Assembly: GCF_015356115.1 (NCBI RefSeq)
Contig: NZ_CP063056.1
Span: forward strand, 372,001 to 436,000
Length of the DNA: 64,000 bases
Source of the DNA: Rodentibacter haemolyticus
GTDB lineage: Bacteria > Pseudomonadota > Gammaproteobacteria > Enterobacterales > Pasteurellaceae
Reading direction: 5' to 3'
Shown one piece after another: positions 54,920 through 63,998 of the stretch (its first letter is position 1; every line of letters begins with the position of its first letter). The notes under the pieces were generated by a model. It made no database searches and was not told the DNA's origin. It saw nothing but the letters and a program-made list of their open reading frames with translations. Position numbers and translations under genes: made by a program.

Positions 54920-55912
54920 GTGATTTCTCTTGAAAGCGAAGTTTTAGAACGCCACCTTCCCCTTTTCCACAATAAATCGGTTCTGCTTGCCGGCGGAATT
55001 AATGATCAATTTCCACAAAAACTCACCCGATATTGCCGCTCCGTTCAAGTTTGGAGCTGTTATTTTGACTATGCCCGAACACAAAGTGCGGTCGATTTTT
55101 CCGTTGAATTTCAAGGTAAGGCGGATCTTATCGTCTATTATTGGACGAAAAACAAACAAGAAGTTCAATTTCAATTAATGCAACTGCTCGCTAATGCCTC
55201 GGAAGGGCAAGAGATGCTCATTATCGGTGAAAACCGATGTGGCGTGCGTTCCGTAGAAAAAATATTGTCTGCATTCGGTGATATTGCCAAAATTGATTCG
55301 GCACGCCGTTGCGGTTTGTATCACTTTTCTTTGAAAAAACGACCGCACTTTGATCTCAATACTTTTTGGAAAACCTATCAATCACCACAACTTGATAATT
55401 TAATAATCCATAGTTTACCCGGCGTATTCAGTGCGAATGAACTAGATGTCGGAACCGCACTTTTACTTTCCACCATCAACACTCATATTAAAGGCGATGT
55501 TCTTGATCTTGGCTGCGGCGCCGGTGCGATTGGCTCGATGATCAAAAAAATGAATCCGAAAGCCAATATCACGATGACGGATATTCACGCAATGGCATTG
55601 GAATCTTCCCGTAAAACCCTAGCAGAGAATCAGTTGGAAGCCCGTGTTTTTGCCAGCGATGTGTTCTCCGATATTAACGGAAAATTTAATCTCATTATTT
55701 CTAATCCGCCGTTCCACGATGGTATTGATACCGCCTATCGTGCGGTGAAAGAACTCATTACTCAAGCCAAATGGCATTTAAACGCAGGCGGAGAACTCCG
55801 TATTGTGGCAAACGCCTTTTTGCCTTACCCTGATTTATTGCAGCAATATTTCGGTAAATTTGATGTGTTGGCACAAACCACAAAATTCAAAGTTTATTCA
55901 GTAACAAACTAG
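54920..55912 (+). CDS. rsmC: 16S rRNA m2G1207 methyltransferase
   Basis: The 330-residue enzyme has two Rossmann-like halves: a degenerate N-terminal one and a C-terminal one with SAM motif VLDLGCGAGAIG and catalytic NPPFHDG. This duplicated layout is typical of RsmC, which methylates G1207 of 16S rRNA. Its neighbourhood (holD and rimI divergent) matches H. influenzae. Confidence 0.94.
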   Translation: MISLESEVLERHLPLFHNKSVLLAGGINDQFPQKLTRYCRSVQVWSCYFDYARTQSAVDFSVEFQGKADLIVYYWTKNKQEVQFQLMQLLANASEGQEMLIIGENRCGVRSVEKILSAFGDIAKIDSARRCGLYHFSLKKRPHFDLNTFWKTYQSPQLDNLIIHSLPGVFSANELDVGTALLLSTINTHIKGDVLDLGCGAGAIGSMIKKMNPKANITMTDIHAMALESSRKTLAENQLEARVFASDVFSDINGKFNLIISNPPFHDGIDTAYRAVKELITQAKWHLNAGGELRIVANAFLPYPDLLQQYFGKFDVLAQTTKFKVYSVTN

Positions 55913-55921
55913 GAGAATCAA

Positions 55922-56419
55922 ATGAAAGTAACCAGTTCTGCCATTAAAAATGGAATGTTTGAAGACAAATACGGCAAACGCGGCTCGCAATTTAGCCCAA
56001 ATGGTATGCCGACCTACTCCATTCCTTTTGATATTACCGATGCGCCCGAAGGCACAAAATCCTTCGCAGTCGTACTGGAAGATAAAGATGCCATTACCGC
56101 AAGCGGCTTTGTTTGGATTCACTGGCTAATTGCTAACCTCGAACGCACAAGCGTACGGGAAAATGAGAGCCAAACCGCCACCGATTATGTACAAGGTGCA
56201 AATTCTTGGGCAAGCGTTTTAGGAAAATTCGAAGTAAGCGAAGCCTCCGCTTATGGCGGAATGGCACCACCGAATTGCCAGCACCGTTATGAATTAATCG
56301 TTTACGCCCTTGACACCAAACTTGATCTCAACGCCGGTTTCCGTTTCAATGATCTGCATTTTGCTATGCAAGGACATATTTTAGCTCAAGCCGTAGTGAT
56401 GGGAACTTATGATGTTTAA
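55922..56419 (+). CDS. PEBP/RKIP-family protein (YbhB/YbcL-like)
   Basis: The 165-residue protein has phosphatidylethanolamine-binding-protein marks: FAVVLEDKDA, FVWIHWLIANL and PPNCQHRYELIVYALD. There is no signal peptide, as in cytoplasmic YbhB. The role in bacteria is unclear. It starts 9 bp after the rsmC stop with GGAG spacing, so it is probably co-transcribed. Confidence 0.85.
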   Translation: MKVTSSAIKNGMFEDKYGKRGSQFSPNGMPTYSIPFDITDAPEGTKSFAVVLEDKDAITASGFVWIHWLIANLERTSVRENESQTATDYVQGANSWASVLGKFEVSEASAYGGMAPPNCQHRYELIVYALDTKLDLNAGFRFNDLHFAMQGHILAQAVVMGTYDV

Positions 56420-56489
56420 AATATTGCTCTAAACTGAAAGGCACAACAGGCAAAACGATTGATAAAAAGCGGCTTAAACTTTATAGAAC

Positions 56490-56580
56490 CGGCATTATGT
56501 CGCTGCTACACAAAGAGAATTTTATCTCCAAATTAAATATCGGATACAAAATTCTCTTTTTTCGACTGATACATAATAAT
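56490..56580. repeat. Dispersed intergenic repeat, copy E (PEBP gene-rlmL)
   Basis: Left end CGGCATTATGTCGCTGCTAC and right end, read in reverse, ATTATTATGTATCAGTCG; both continue into AAAGAGAATTTT, giving a long imperfect hairpin. Its interior shares GGATACAAAATTCTCTT with copy B (one base differs). It ends 2 bp before the rlmL stop codon. Confidence 0.75.
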
Positions 56581-56582
56581 GT

Positions 56583-58718
56583 TTAATTCACCTTAATAAG
56601 CCAACAATTATGAATTTGCTTATTACGTTCAAAATCTAAGGGCAAAGTTTTGTGAGAAATTTCAACCGCACTTAAGCCCAATTCTTCCAATGCGGCAAAA
56701 TCCATTTTGAATCCCCGTTTATTGTTGGAAAACACGATCGTTCCGTCTGCCCGCAAAATACGTTTTAAATTACGCATTAGTTTTATGTGATCACGTTGTA
56801 CATCCCAGCTTTCTTCCATACGTTTGGAATTGGAAAAGGTGGGCGGATCGACAAAAATTAAATCAAACTGACGATCACATTTTTCCAGCCATTGTAAACA
56901 ATCCGCTTGAATCAATTTATGTGCTTTACCTTCCAGATCATTCAAAATGAGGTTTTGTTCCGCCCAGTTGAGATAGGTGTTCGACATATCAACCGTTGTG
57001 GTTGATTTCGCCCCGCCTAATGCGGCGTGAACGGTTGCCGAACCGGTGTAAGCAAACAGATTTAAAAAATCCTTACCTTTCGCCAACTCGCCTACCATTT
57101 TTCTAGTGAGCCTGTGATCCAAAAACAGCCCCGTGTCCAAATAATCCGTCAGATTCACCCAAAGCTGTGCGCCATACTCATTCACATAGAAATACTCTCC
57201 TTTATTTGCGAGTTTTTCGTATTGGTTCGTTCCTTTTTGCTTTTGGCGAACTTTTAAAATTAATTTATTCGTCTCCACATTCGTTACCTGCAATGTGGCG
57301 GTAACGGCATCCAATAAACGCTGACGGGCTTTATGTTCATCAATATTTTTCGGCGCGGCATATTCTTGCACGACAATATGATCACCATAACGATCCACCG
57401 CCAAATTATATTCCGGCAAATCGGCGTCATACAAACGGTAAGCGTCTAAACCTTGCTGCTTCGCCCATTTTTCAATTTTCTTGATATTTTTCTGTAAACG
57501 ATTGGCAAAATCTACCGCAACCTCTAAAGTGCGGTTAAATTCAAGGGCGTTTTCGACCGCATTTTCCTCTCTTTTACGTGCTGAAATCTGATAATTTTTC
57601 TGCACACAATCAAGCGGACCGTTTTTCGCTTTGAACTGGCGGGTCGCACGCATTCGTAAGCAATCAAGCAACGTAGCTTCACTGCTGAAAATAGAGGCGT
57701 TCCAACCGCTAAATTGTTTTTTCAAACGTTGCCCAAAAACAGAATAAAGGGCAATCAATGCAGGTGTCGTGCCTAAACGTTCGCCATAAGGCGGATTACA
57801 AATCACCGTTCCCAGTTCATTAGGCATCGGGTTTTCTAGTGCTGCAACATCCCCCTGTTGCCATTTAATTAAATGAGCAACCCCGGCATTTTGAGCGTTT
57901 CGTTGCGCCTTTTTCAAAACACGATGATCAAGATCGAAACCATAAAAGTGCGGTCGAATTTTCCTTTGTTTTTCTTGCGCTGTGCTAATCGCTTCCTCTT
58001 TTACTTTTTCCCAAGCAGCTTGGTTATGCCCTTTCCAAAAATCAAAGCCCCAATGTAAACGGTGTAATTGTGGAGCGATTTTCGACTCCATTTGTGCCGC
58101 TTCAATTAACAATGTTCCGGAACCGCACATTGGATCGACCAACGGCGTTCCCTGTTGCCACCCCGAACGCAAAATAATTGCGGCAGCCAAGGTTTCCCGC
58201 AATGGCGCTTGACCGGTCTCCTCACGATAACCACGCATATGTAAGGCTTCGCCGCTCAAATCCAAGGAAATCACCAATTCTTCACGGTTTAAATAAGCGT
58301 GAATACGCACATCAGGCTGCATTTTATCAACACTTGGGCGTGCTTTTCCTTGGCGTTCAAAGTAATCTACAATGCCGTCTTTCACTCGCATTGCACCAAA
58401 TTGAGTATGACGAATGTCTTGATTCGTGCCGTTAAAATCCACAAAAAACGTCACTCGTTCATCAAATTGAGCCAACCAATTAAAGCCCGAAACCGCCGCA
58501 TAAAGATCCAAATCACTGTAAATTTTGGTTTCGATTAAAGGTAATAAAATACGTGAAGCCAAACGCGACCAAAGTAATGTGCGATAAAGGGTTTCATCAT
58601 CTGCATGAAAATGCACGCCGCCTTGCACAACTTTTGCATCTTGCGCGCCAAGTTCGGTCAGCTCAACTTTTAGCAGTTCCTCAAAGCCACGTGATGTGGT
58701 GGCAAATAATTGTTTCAT
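56583..58718 (-). CDS. rlmL: 23S rRNA methyltransferase RlmKL (m2G2445 / m7G2069)
   Basis: The 711-residue two-enzyme fusion (E. coli 702) has a THUMP domain (about 45-155), the RlmL methyltransferase with DPMCGSGTLLIEAA and NPPYGERLG, and the C-terminal RlmK methyltransferase with FLNLFAYTGSATVHAALGGA and DPPTFSNSKRM. The start at 58718 (MKQLFATTSRGFEE) fits the family; the frame runs open to 58817 but that extension is not conserved. Confidence 0.95.
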   Translation of the reverse strand: MKQLFATTSRGFEELLKVELTELGAQDAKVVQGGVHFHADDETLYRTLLWSRLASRILLPLIETKIYSDLDLYAAVSGFNWLAQFDERVTFFVDFNGTNQDIRHTQFGAMRVKDGIVDYFERQGKARPSVDKMQPDVRIHAYLNREELVISLDLSGEALHMRGYREETGQAPLRETLAAAIILRSGWQQGTPLVDPMCGSGTLLIEAAQMESKIAPQLHRLHWGFDFWKGHNQAAWEKVKEEAISTAQEKQRKIRPHFYGFDLDHRVLKKAQRNAQNAGVAHLIKWQQGDVAALENPMPNELGTVICNPPYGERLGTTPALIALYSVFGQRLKKQFSGWNASIFSSEATLLDCLRMRATRQFKAKNGPLDCVQKNYQISARKREENAVENALEFNRTLEVAVDFANRLQKNIKKIEKWAKQQGLDAYRLYDADLPEYNLAVDRYGDHIVVQEYAAPKNIDEHKARQRLLDAVTATLQVTNVETNKLILKVRQKQKGTNQYEKLANKGEYFYVNEYGAQLWVNLTDYLDTGLFLDHRLTRKMVGELAKGKDFLNLFAYTGSATVHAALGGAKSTTTVDMSNTYLNWAEQNLILNDLEGKAHKLIQADCLQWLEKCDRQFDLIFVDPPTFSNSKRMEESWDVQRDHIKLMRNLKRILRADGTIVFSNNKRGFKMDFAALEELGLSAVEISHKTLPLDFERNKQIHNCWLIKVN

Positions 58719-58826
58719 TGAAATTCTCGGTAGGAAAAAATTGGGCGGATTATAGCACAAGTTTAAATCGGCTTCAGTGAAGATAAAGTGCAACCAGCCA
58801 TTCGGCGGAAATATCAATTTGCATAA

Positions 58827-58850
58827 AAATAGCGGGATATCCCGCTATTT
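58827..58850 (-). terminator. Terminator after znuA
   Basis: AAATAGCGGGATATCCCGCTATTT is a perfect 24-bp palindrome (shown here as arms AAATAGCGGGAT and its reverse), 8 bp after the znuA stop, with a T-run on the minus strand. Confidence 0.8.
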
Positions 58851-58858
58851 CATAAATT

Positions 58859-59821
58859 TTATTTACTCAAACATTGTGCATAGCTGTCTGCTGTTGCCTG
58901 TAAGAAGTTTACATAGGCATTTTCGCCGAGCTGCACGCCATCACCTATCGGATCTAATCGTCCGACATTGACTTTTGTACTTTGGGCAAGGGATTCGATC
59001 ACTTTTGGTGTGAATTGAGGTTCTGCAAATAAGCAGTTTACACGATGTTCCTCAATTTCTTCTTTAATGTGAGCAATAGTTTTCGCCCCCGGTGCAACCA
59101 GCGGGTTAATGGTGAAATAGCCGGTTTGTTTCAAGCCGTATGTGTCATTAAAGTAGCCGTAAGCATCGTGAAATACGAAAAACCCTTTATCCGCAAATGG
59201 TGCAAGTTGAGCCTTAATTTTATCGCTCCGGGCGTCTAAAGTGCGGTTGAAATTATCAAGATTTTTAGCGATAAGTTCTTTCTTATCAGGAAATTGTGTT
59301 GTGAGTTTATTCGCTACTTTTTGCGCGACAATTCGACTAATCGCCGGAGAATACCAAACGTGCCAGTTAGTCGTTAGCTCTTCGTGATTATCATGGTCGT
59401 GATTATGTGATTCTTTATGTTCATTCTGATGAGTATGTTTATGATTATGCTCTCCCTCTTCGTGCAAATGTTCGTGATGAGCTTTGCCAAGTAATGATTC
59501 AACACCTTCAAGATCGGCGATGGTAATCACTTTTTTACGATCAATTTGATTGATCGGTTTGTTCAAAAATGAATCCACATCTTCACCAACCCACAGCACT
59601 AAATCCGCCGATTTTACTTTTTGAATATCGGATAATTTTAAGCTGTAATCATGTGGGGAAGCACCGGGTGGAACAAGCACTTGTGTGTCGGTAACGCCAT
59701 TCGCAATCGAAGAAGCAATAAAGCCGAGCGGTTTAACGGATGCCAATACATCAGCATTGGCAAACATCGGAAGGGCTAAAAGTGCGGTTGAAATTGCGCT
59801 AATTTTTAATGATATTTTCAT
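58859..59821 (-). CDS. znuA: Zinc ABC transporter binding protein ZnuA
   Basis: The 320-residue precursor has a signal peptide (cleavage after ANA, about residue 23), metal ligand His in PPGASPHDYSL, a long His/Glu/Asp-rich loop (about residues 114-150) typical of ZnuA, WHVWYSPA, FVFHDAYGYF and LFAEPQF. It captures zinc for ZnuBC, which are not in the window. GGAGAC precedes the ATG. I could not place a convincing Zur site. An uptake core lies within the signal peptide region. Confidence 0.95.
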   Translation of the reverse strand: MKISLKISAISTALLALPMFANADVLASVKPLGFIASSIANGVTDTQVLVPPGASPHDYSLKLSDIQKVKSADLVLWVGEDVDSFLNKPINQIDRKKVITIADLEGVESLLGKAHHEHLHEEGEHNHKHTHQNEHKESHNHDHDNHEELTTNWHVWYSPAISRIVAQKVANKLTTQFPDKKELIAKNLDNFNRTLDARSDKIKAQLAPFADKGFFVFHDAYGYFNDTYGLKQTGYFTINPLVAPGAKTIAHIKEEIEEHRVNCLFAEPQFTPKVIESLAQSTKVNVGRLDPIGDGVQLGENAYVNFLQATADSYAQCLSK

Positions 59822-59910
59822 TTTGTCTCCTTTAGTTATTAATAATAATTCTCAAATAGGCGGTAAATCCTACCTTTTTTAAAGTAAATTGCAATCATTT
59901 TATACAAAAA

Positions 59911-59931
59911 AAAAGCAACTTTCGTTGCCTT
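59911..59931 (-). terminator. Terminator after tcdA
   Basis: On the minus strand GGCAAC-GAAA-GTTGC with a flanking AAA/TTT extension is followed by a run of nine T, a classic terminator. Confidence 0.8.
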
Positions 59932-59942
59932 TATGTAACTAT

Positions 59943-60707
59943 TTATTTTTTCAGTAATTTATCAACGACACGAGAAACCGCAAAAAAGCCAAAGGTTGCG
60001 GTTATCATTGTTGCCGCACCAAATCCGTTTGCACAATTCATCGTAGCAGAAACGGCACAACCTTCCCCCATTTTAGGAAAAATCAGCGGTTGAGTGGAAA
60101 ATACCGCCTCTACGCCGAACTTACGCTGTGGGTTTTGGGTAAAATTAAAATTCTTACGCAAAACCGACCGCACTTTGGCGAGCAAAGGATCTTGAATGGT
60201 TTTGCTCAAATCAGCAATTTGAATTTGAGCAGGATCCGTTTGTCCCCCTGCGCCTCCTACGGTGATAATTTTGATTTTATTCTGTTTACAATAGGCGATC
60301 ATTGCCGCTTTGGTTTTCACATTATCAATGGCATCAATCACATAATCATAACCACGACTGAGATAGTCCGCTTGATTATCCGGTGAAATAAAATCATCAA
60401 TGATATTGACGATACATTCCGGATTAATCAATTTCACACGTTCTGCCATCACTTCCGTTTTGAGTTTACCGATATTGCCGCTTAATGCCGGTAGTTGGCG
60501 GTTGATATTGGTCACGCAAATATCATCCATATCAATCAATGTGATCCGCCCAATGCCGGAACGAGCCAAGGCTTCCACCACCCATGAGCCCACACCGCCA
60601 ATACCAACCACACAAATATGCGCTTGGCGAAGTCGGTTCAGACCTTCAGGCGTATAAAGCCGTCCGATACCGCCGAAACGCTGTTCGTAGTTGTCAACTC
60701 TCGCCAT
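59943..60707 (-). CDS. tcdA: tRNA threonylcarbamoyladenosine dehydratase
   Basis: The 254-residue ThiF/E1-like enzyme cyclises t6A to ct6A at tRNA position 37. ATP-site text GIGGVGSWVVEALARSGIG, DMDDICVTNINRQ and TGGAGGQ-like TVGGAGGQTDP are conserved; the C-terminus has FGAATMITATFGF. ATG 60707 overlaps the mltA stop (TAATG); a TTG five codons upstream is an alternative. mltA-tcdA is conserved in related species. Confidence 0.94.
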   Translation of the reverse strand: MARVDNYEQRFGGIGRLYTPEGLNRLRQAHICVVGIGGVGSWVVEALARSGIGRITLIDMDDICVTNINRQLPALSGNIGKLKTEVMAERVKLINPECIVNIIDDFISPDNQADYLSRGYDYVIDAIDNVKTKAAMIAYCKQNKIKIITVGGAGGQTDPAQIQIADLSKTIQDPLLAKVRSVLRKNFNFTQNPQRKFGVEAVFSTQPLIFPKMGEGCAVSATMNCANGFGAATMITATFGFFAVSRVVDKLLKK

Positions 60708-61819
60708 TAATTCAGCACCCAAACGCGCCCATAATGTTTTGAAAGACCGGCAATATGCCCGGCTTGATCACCAATACCACGATATAAATCAAAGTGGTGT
60801 CCGTTTACGGCGCCTCCTACATCCAGTGCTACCATTAAATGTAATCTATGTGAGCCTTTCCACTTTCCATCATTATCAATATCCGGTACTTCAACCAACA
60901 AAACAGAGCCTGATGGGATCAAATTACGATCCGAAGCCACTGCAGCCATTGGCACTAACGGCACGCCGGCAGACCCTTTTACTTTTCCGCTCGGATCATT
61001 TTTGAAGAATACATAAGATGGATTACGCTCTAGTAAACTCTGCACTCGTGACGGATTCGCGCTTCCCCAGTCACGAATAGCTTGAATAGACATTTTTTCT
61101 TTCGGAATTTCACCGTCTTCAACAAGTAAACGCCCTACCGCTTGATATTTAAAACCGTTTTGTCCCGCATAGGCAAAATAATTCAAATTGCCATTACCGA
61201 AATCAACATAACCGCTTCCTTGGACGCCAAGTAAGAAGTTATCAAGCATTGAATCACTATAAGCAAGCTCTAAACCTTTCCCTTCCAATGCGCCCGCATA
61301 GATTTGCGCACGAGAAAAACGTTTATTTGCCGGCATCGCATAAATAGGATGTTGGAATTTCCCTTGCGGAGAACGGCGTGCATGAATGACCGGCGAATAA
61401 TACCCCGTCATCAGCACGTTTTGATAACCATCAAACCCTTTCATAATTTGTGGAGAAATGCCATATTGCGCCAACTCACTCATATTCGCACCGGAAAGCA
61501 CCCAATTCGTAATTTTAGAATAGTTGTTATAAAAACGATCAGAAAGTCTGCTTGAATAGTTCTTTATGTTAGAAAGTTGCGTTAAAAAATCGCCCTGATT
61601 AACAACCGCACTTTGGTTTTCTACGAAAGAAACGGGAGATAAAATACTTTGTTGATAGCTACGCCCGCCATATTTTGCACCAAATTTTTGGGGATCATCG
61701 CCTGTTGGAGTAAGAATAGATGAACCGGCTTTGTTCGACGAAGTGCCACAAGCAGCCAAAATTGAAGTCGCCGCTAAAACCAAAAACATTTTGAAACCGA
61801 GATTATTACAAAATTTCAT
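60707..61819 (-). CDS. mltA: Membrane-bound lytic murein transglycosylase A
   Basis: The 370-residue outer-membrane lipoprotein (lipobox LAAC, Cys24) cleaves peptidoglycan to 1,6-anhydro products. The MltA domain shows TGYYSPVIHARR and, near the C-terminus, the 3D domain with MVALDVGGAVNGHHFDLYRG holding the catalytic aspartate and GRVWVLN at the end. AAAGGA abuts the ATG; a Met ten residues later is an alternative start. Confidence 0.94.
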   Translation of the reverse strand: MKFCNNLGFKMFLVLAATSILAACGTSSNKAGSSILTPTGDDPQKFGAKYGGRSYQQSILSPVSFVENQSAVVNQGDFLTQLSNIKNYSSRLSDRFYNNYSKITNWVLSGANMSELAQYGISPQIMKGFDGYQNVLMTGYYSPVIHARRSPQGKFQHPIYAMPANKRFSRAQIYAGALEGKGLELAYSDSMLDNFLLGVQGSGYVDFGNGNLNYFAYAGQNGFKYQAVGRLLVEDGEIPKEKMSIQAIRDWGSANPSRVQSLLERNPSYVFFKNDPSGKVKGSAGVPLVPMAAVASDRNLIPSGSVLLVEVPDIDNDGKWKGSHRLHLMVALDVGGAVNGHHFDLYRGIGDQAGHIAGLSKHYGRVWVLN

Positions 61820-61970
61820 TCCTTTATTCCTAAATAAAATGAAGAGTTACAAAAGCGCATACGCTATCAAAAAATACTCAAAACCTCTAGCATTATTTCC
61901 TTATAACGTTTAATTTATGTGCGTTTTGTTCATTTTGTTGACAAATGAAAAGCAAAATTTTGTTTAATAC

Positions 61971-61998
61971 TTGCAAAATTTTTTTAAGCAGGTATATT
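61971..61998 (+). promoter_or_regulatory. Promoter of the initiator tRNA gene
   Basis: TTGCAA (61971-61976) and TATATT (61993-61998) are 16 bp apart, followed by a GC-rich GTGCGCC discriminator as in stringently controlled stable RNA genes. A TTGACA also lies upstream near 61938. Confidence 0.6.
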
Positions 61999-62011
61999 GT
62001 GCGCCATCAGA

Positions 62012-62088
62012 CGCGGGGTGGAGCAGCTTGGTAGCTCGTCGGGCTCATAACCCGAAGGCCGTCGGTTCAAATCCGGCCCCCGCAACCA
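62012..62088 (+). tRNA. Initiator tRNA-fMet (CAT)
   Basis: The 77-base gene folds as a cloverleaf with anticodon CAT at 62046-62048 and encoded CCA. Acceptor arms CGCGGGG and CCCCGCA leave an unpaired C1-A72, and the anticodon stem has three consecutive G-C pairs (GGG/CCC), the hallmarks of the initiator. It stands alone with its own promoter and terminator. Confidence 0.97.
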
Positions 62089-62094
62089 AATTCT

Positions 62095-62126
62095 AAAGCA
62101 TCGATTCTTATCGGTGCTTTTTCTTT
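62095..62126 (+). terminator. Terminator after tRNA-fMet
   Basis: AAAGCATCGAT and ATCGGTGCTTT form an 11-bp stem with one G-U pair over a TCTT loop, followed by TTCTTT. Confidence 0.8.
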
Positions 62127-62170
62127 ATCCGGCATATTAAGCATTTCCCTTAGTGGAAAATGCTTTTTTC

Positions 62171-63259
62171 TTATTTAATTGAAATATGTACGGTAATTTC
62201 TTCTCTATCGTGATACAGCTGTTTCGCTTGAATATCAAAACGAAGATTATTTTTCGCTAATTTATCCGATAACATATCCAAACATTGCATAACCTCTTGA
62301 TAACGTTTTTTCATCGGCAATTTTAAATTAAAAATCGTCTCTCGACACCAGCCGTTGATTAGCCATTTTCCTATTAAATTGGCAATTCGGTTCGGCTGTT
62401 CCACCATATCACACACAAGCCAATCAATGCGTTTTCGCTTTGGCGGCTGAAATTTAAATCCGTCTTCCGCACAATGTTCAATTCGCCCGGTATCATGCAG
62501 GCTTGCAGCCATTTTGCCATGATCCACCGCATACACAAACAAGCCTCGTTTAACCAATTGATAAGTCCAGCCGCCGGGACAGGCACCAAGATCAACCGCC
62601 GTCATATTTTCATTTAGGCGTTTACTTTCATCTTTACGCGGAATAAAAGTTAAAATCGCTTCTTCTAATTTAAGCGTAGAACGGCTTGGTGCTTCCGATG
62701 GGAACTTCAAACGGGGAATGCCCATAAAATGTTCGGAATGATTATGCGTGTAAGAATAGCCGACATAGCAACAGTTCGGTTTCACAAAAAAACAATGTAA
62801 AAATTGACCGCACTTTTGTGTCGATTTTGCGGCAAGCCAGCCCTGCTTTTTCAGCGTTTGACGCAAAGGTACGGTTAATTTTCGACAAAATGTGGAAAGC
62901 GATTTTGATTCGTTGGTATCTGCCGTTTCAACAAAAAGTTCGGTGGATTGTTTAAAATCCACTTGGTGCGATAACTGTTCAAACGCAGCAATAATCGGGC
63001 TAATTCGATCCGTTGGATCTAAATTTTCCAATAAATCGGATACTACCAGCATTTGACGGGCAAAGATCAGTCGGTTAAAAGGAATTTTGCGCGCGAGGCG
63101 ATCCGCTTCATCGGGTTGATAGCATTCAAAAATCACATAACCTGAATTTTCTTGTACTCTTGCAAAACCAAATATGCCTAACGCTGCCGCACGATCGGTA
63201 ATTTCAGCTGCAACTTCTTTTTCAAATCCTAAACGACAATATAGCGCTAATTTATTCAT
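62171..63259 (-). CDS. rlmM: 23S rRNA C2498 2'-O-methyltransferase
   Basis: The 362-residue enzyme has an N-terminal THUMP-like part and a C-terminal RrmJ-type methyltransferase with SAM motif DLGACPGGWTYQL and the catalytic region WLVCDMVEQPNR. GIPRLKFPSEAPSRSTLKLEEA is RlmM-specific text. Its start overlaps the stop of the upstream gcvA-like gene by 8 bp, as both lie on the minus strand. Confidence 0.95.
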   Translation of the reverse strand: MNKLALYCRLGFEKEVAAEITDRAAALGIFGFARVQENSGYVIFECYQPDEADRLARKIPFNRLIFARQMLVVSDLLENLDPTDRISPIIAAFEQLSHQVDFKQSTELFVETADTNESKSLSTFCRKLTVPLRQTLKKQGWLAAKSTQKCGQFLHCFFVKPNCCYVGYSYTHNHSEHFMGIPRLKFPSEAPSRSTLKLEEAILTFIPRKDESKRLNENMTAVDLGACPGGWTYQLVKRGLFVYAVDHGKMAASLHDTGRIEHCAEDGFKFQPPKRKRIDWLVCDMVEQPNRIANLIGKWLINGWCRETIFNLKLPMKKRYQEVMQCLDMLSDKLAKNNLRFDIQAKQLYHDREEITVHISIK

Positions 63260-63998
63260 TTTCTTCTTTTTTTATTGCCGTAATAATCCAACGGCGAAAT
63301 GCTTGAATTTGTTCATCATCAAGGCGATCAAGTTGATTCACCACATAAAAAGATTTTGGATCCGGTAAATCCGTTTCCAACACAATTTGTAATGCGCCCT
63401 GCTCAATCTCTTGTAGCGCAAGTAAACGATTGGCAAGAACAATACCTTGCCCGTGAATTGCCGCCTGTAATGCCATAAAAGTATGGCTAAATAATGGACC
63501 TTGCTGAATATTTAATTCATCCAATGCCAGATAATCCGCCATTGTACGCCAATTATCACGGGTATGGGTATGAATCAGTATATGATGTTTTAAATCCTCT
63601 TTGCTGCGAATCGGATTCTTAGCCAATAATTCCGGCGAAGCCAAAATCAGCAAACTTTCTTTTCCCAAGCGATCAACCTGCAAATTTTGCCAATCTCCTT
63701 TGCCATAATAAATAGCAAGATCAATCTCCTTATTCAGCAATCCCTCATCTTGATCAACCCCTTTTAGGCGCACTTCAACCTCGGGGTGAAGCCGATTAAA
63801 CTCACTCAAATGAGGAACAAGCCACTGAATACCAAAAGTTTGCGGTACGCTAATGGCTAAATGCGGATCGTTTTTTAACGTTAATAATCGATCTGTCGCT
63901 TCGTTTAATTTACGCAGAATTTTATTAATATCTGCGAAGTAGATTTTGCCGAACTCCGTTAATTCTAAAGAACGATTTTTACGTTTAAATAATTCTAC
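63252..63998 (-). CDS. gcvA: LysR-family regulator, GcvA-like, N-terminus cut by the window edge
   Basis: The frame stays open to the window end. The visible part starts in the late DNA-binding region (VELFKRKNRSLELTEFG) and covers the effector domain with QTFGIQWLVPHLSEFNRLHP, DLAIYYGKGDW, SHTFMALQAAIHGQGIVLANR and a C-terminal FRRWIITAI. This matches GcvA, activator of the glycine cleavage operon, though related LysR members cannot be excluded. The helix-turn-helix lies outside the window. It overlaps rlmM by 8 bp. Confidence 0.8.
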   Translation of the reverse strand, partial: VELFKRKNRSLELTEFGKIYFADINKILRKLNEATDRLLTLKNDPHLAISVPQTFGIQWLVPHLSEFNRLHPEVEVRLKGVDQDEGLLNKEIDLAIYYGKGDWQNLQVDRLGKESLLILASPELLAKNPIRSKEDLKHHILIHTHTRDNWRTMADYLALDELNIQQGPLFSHTFMALQAAIHGQGIVLANRLLALQEIEQGALQIVLETDLPDPKSFYVVNQLDRLDDEQIQAFRRWIITAIKKEENE

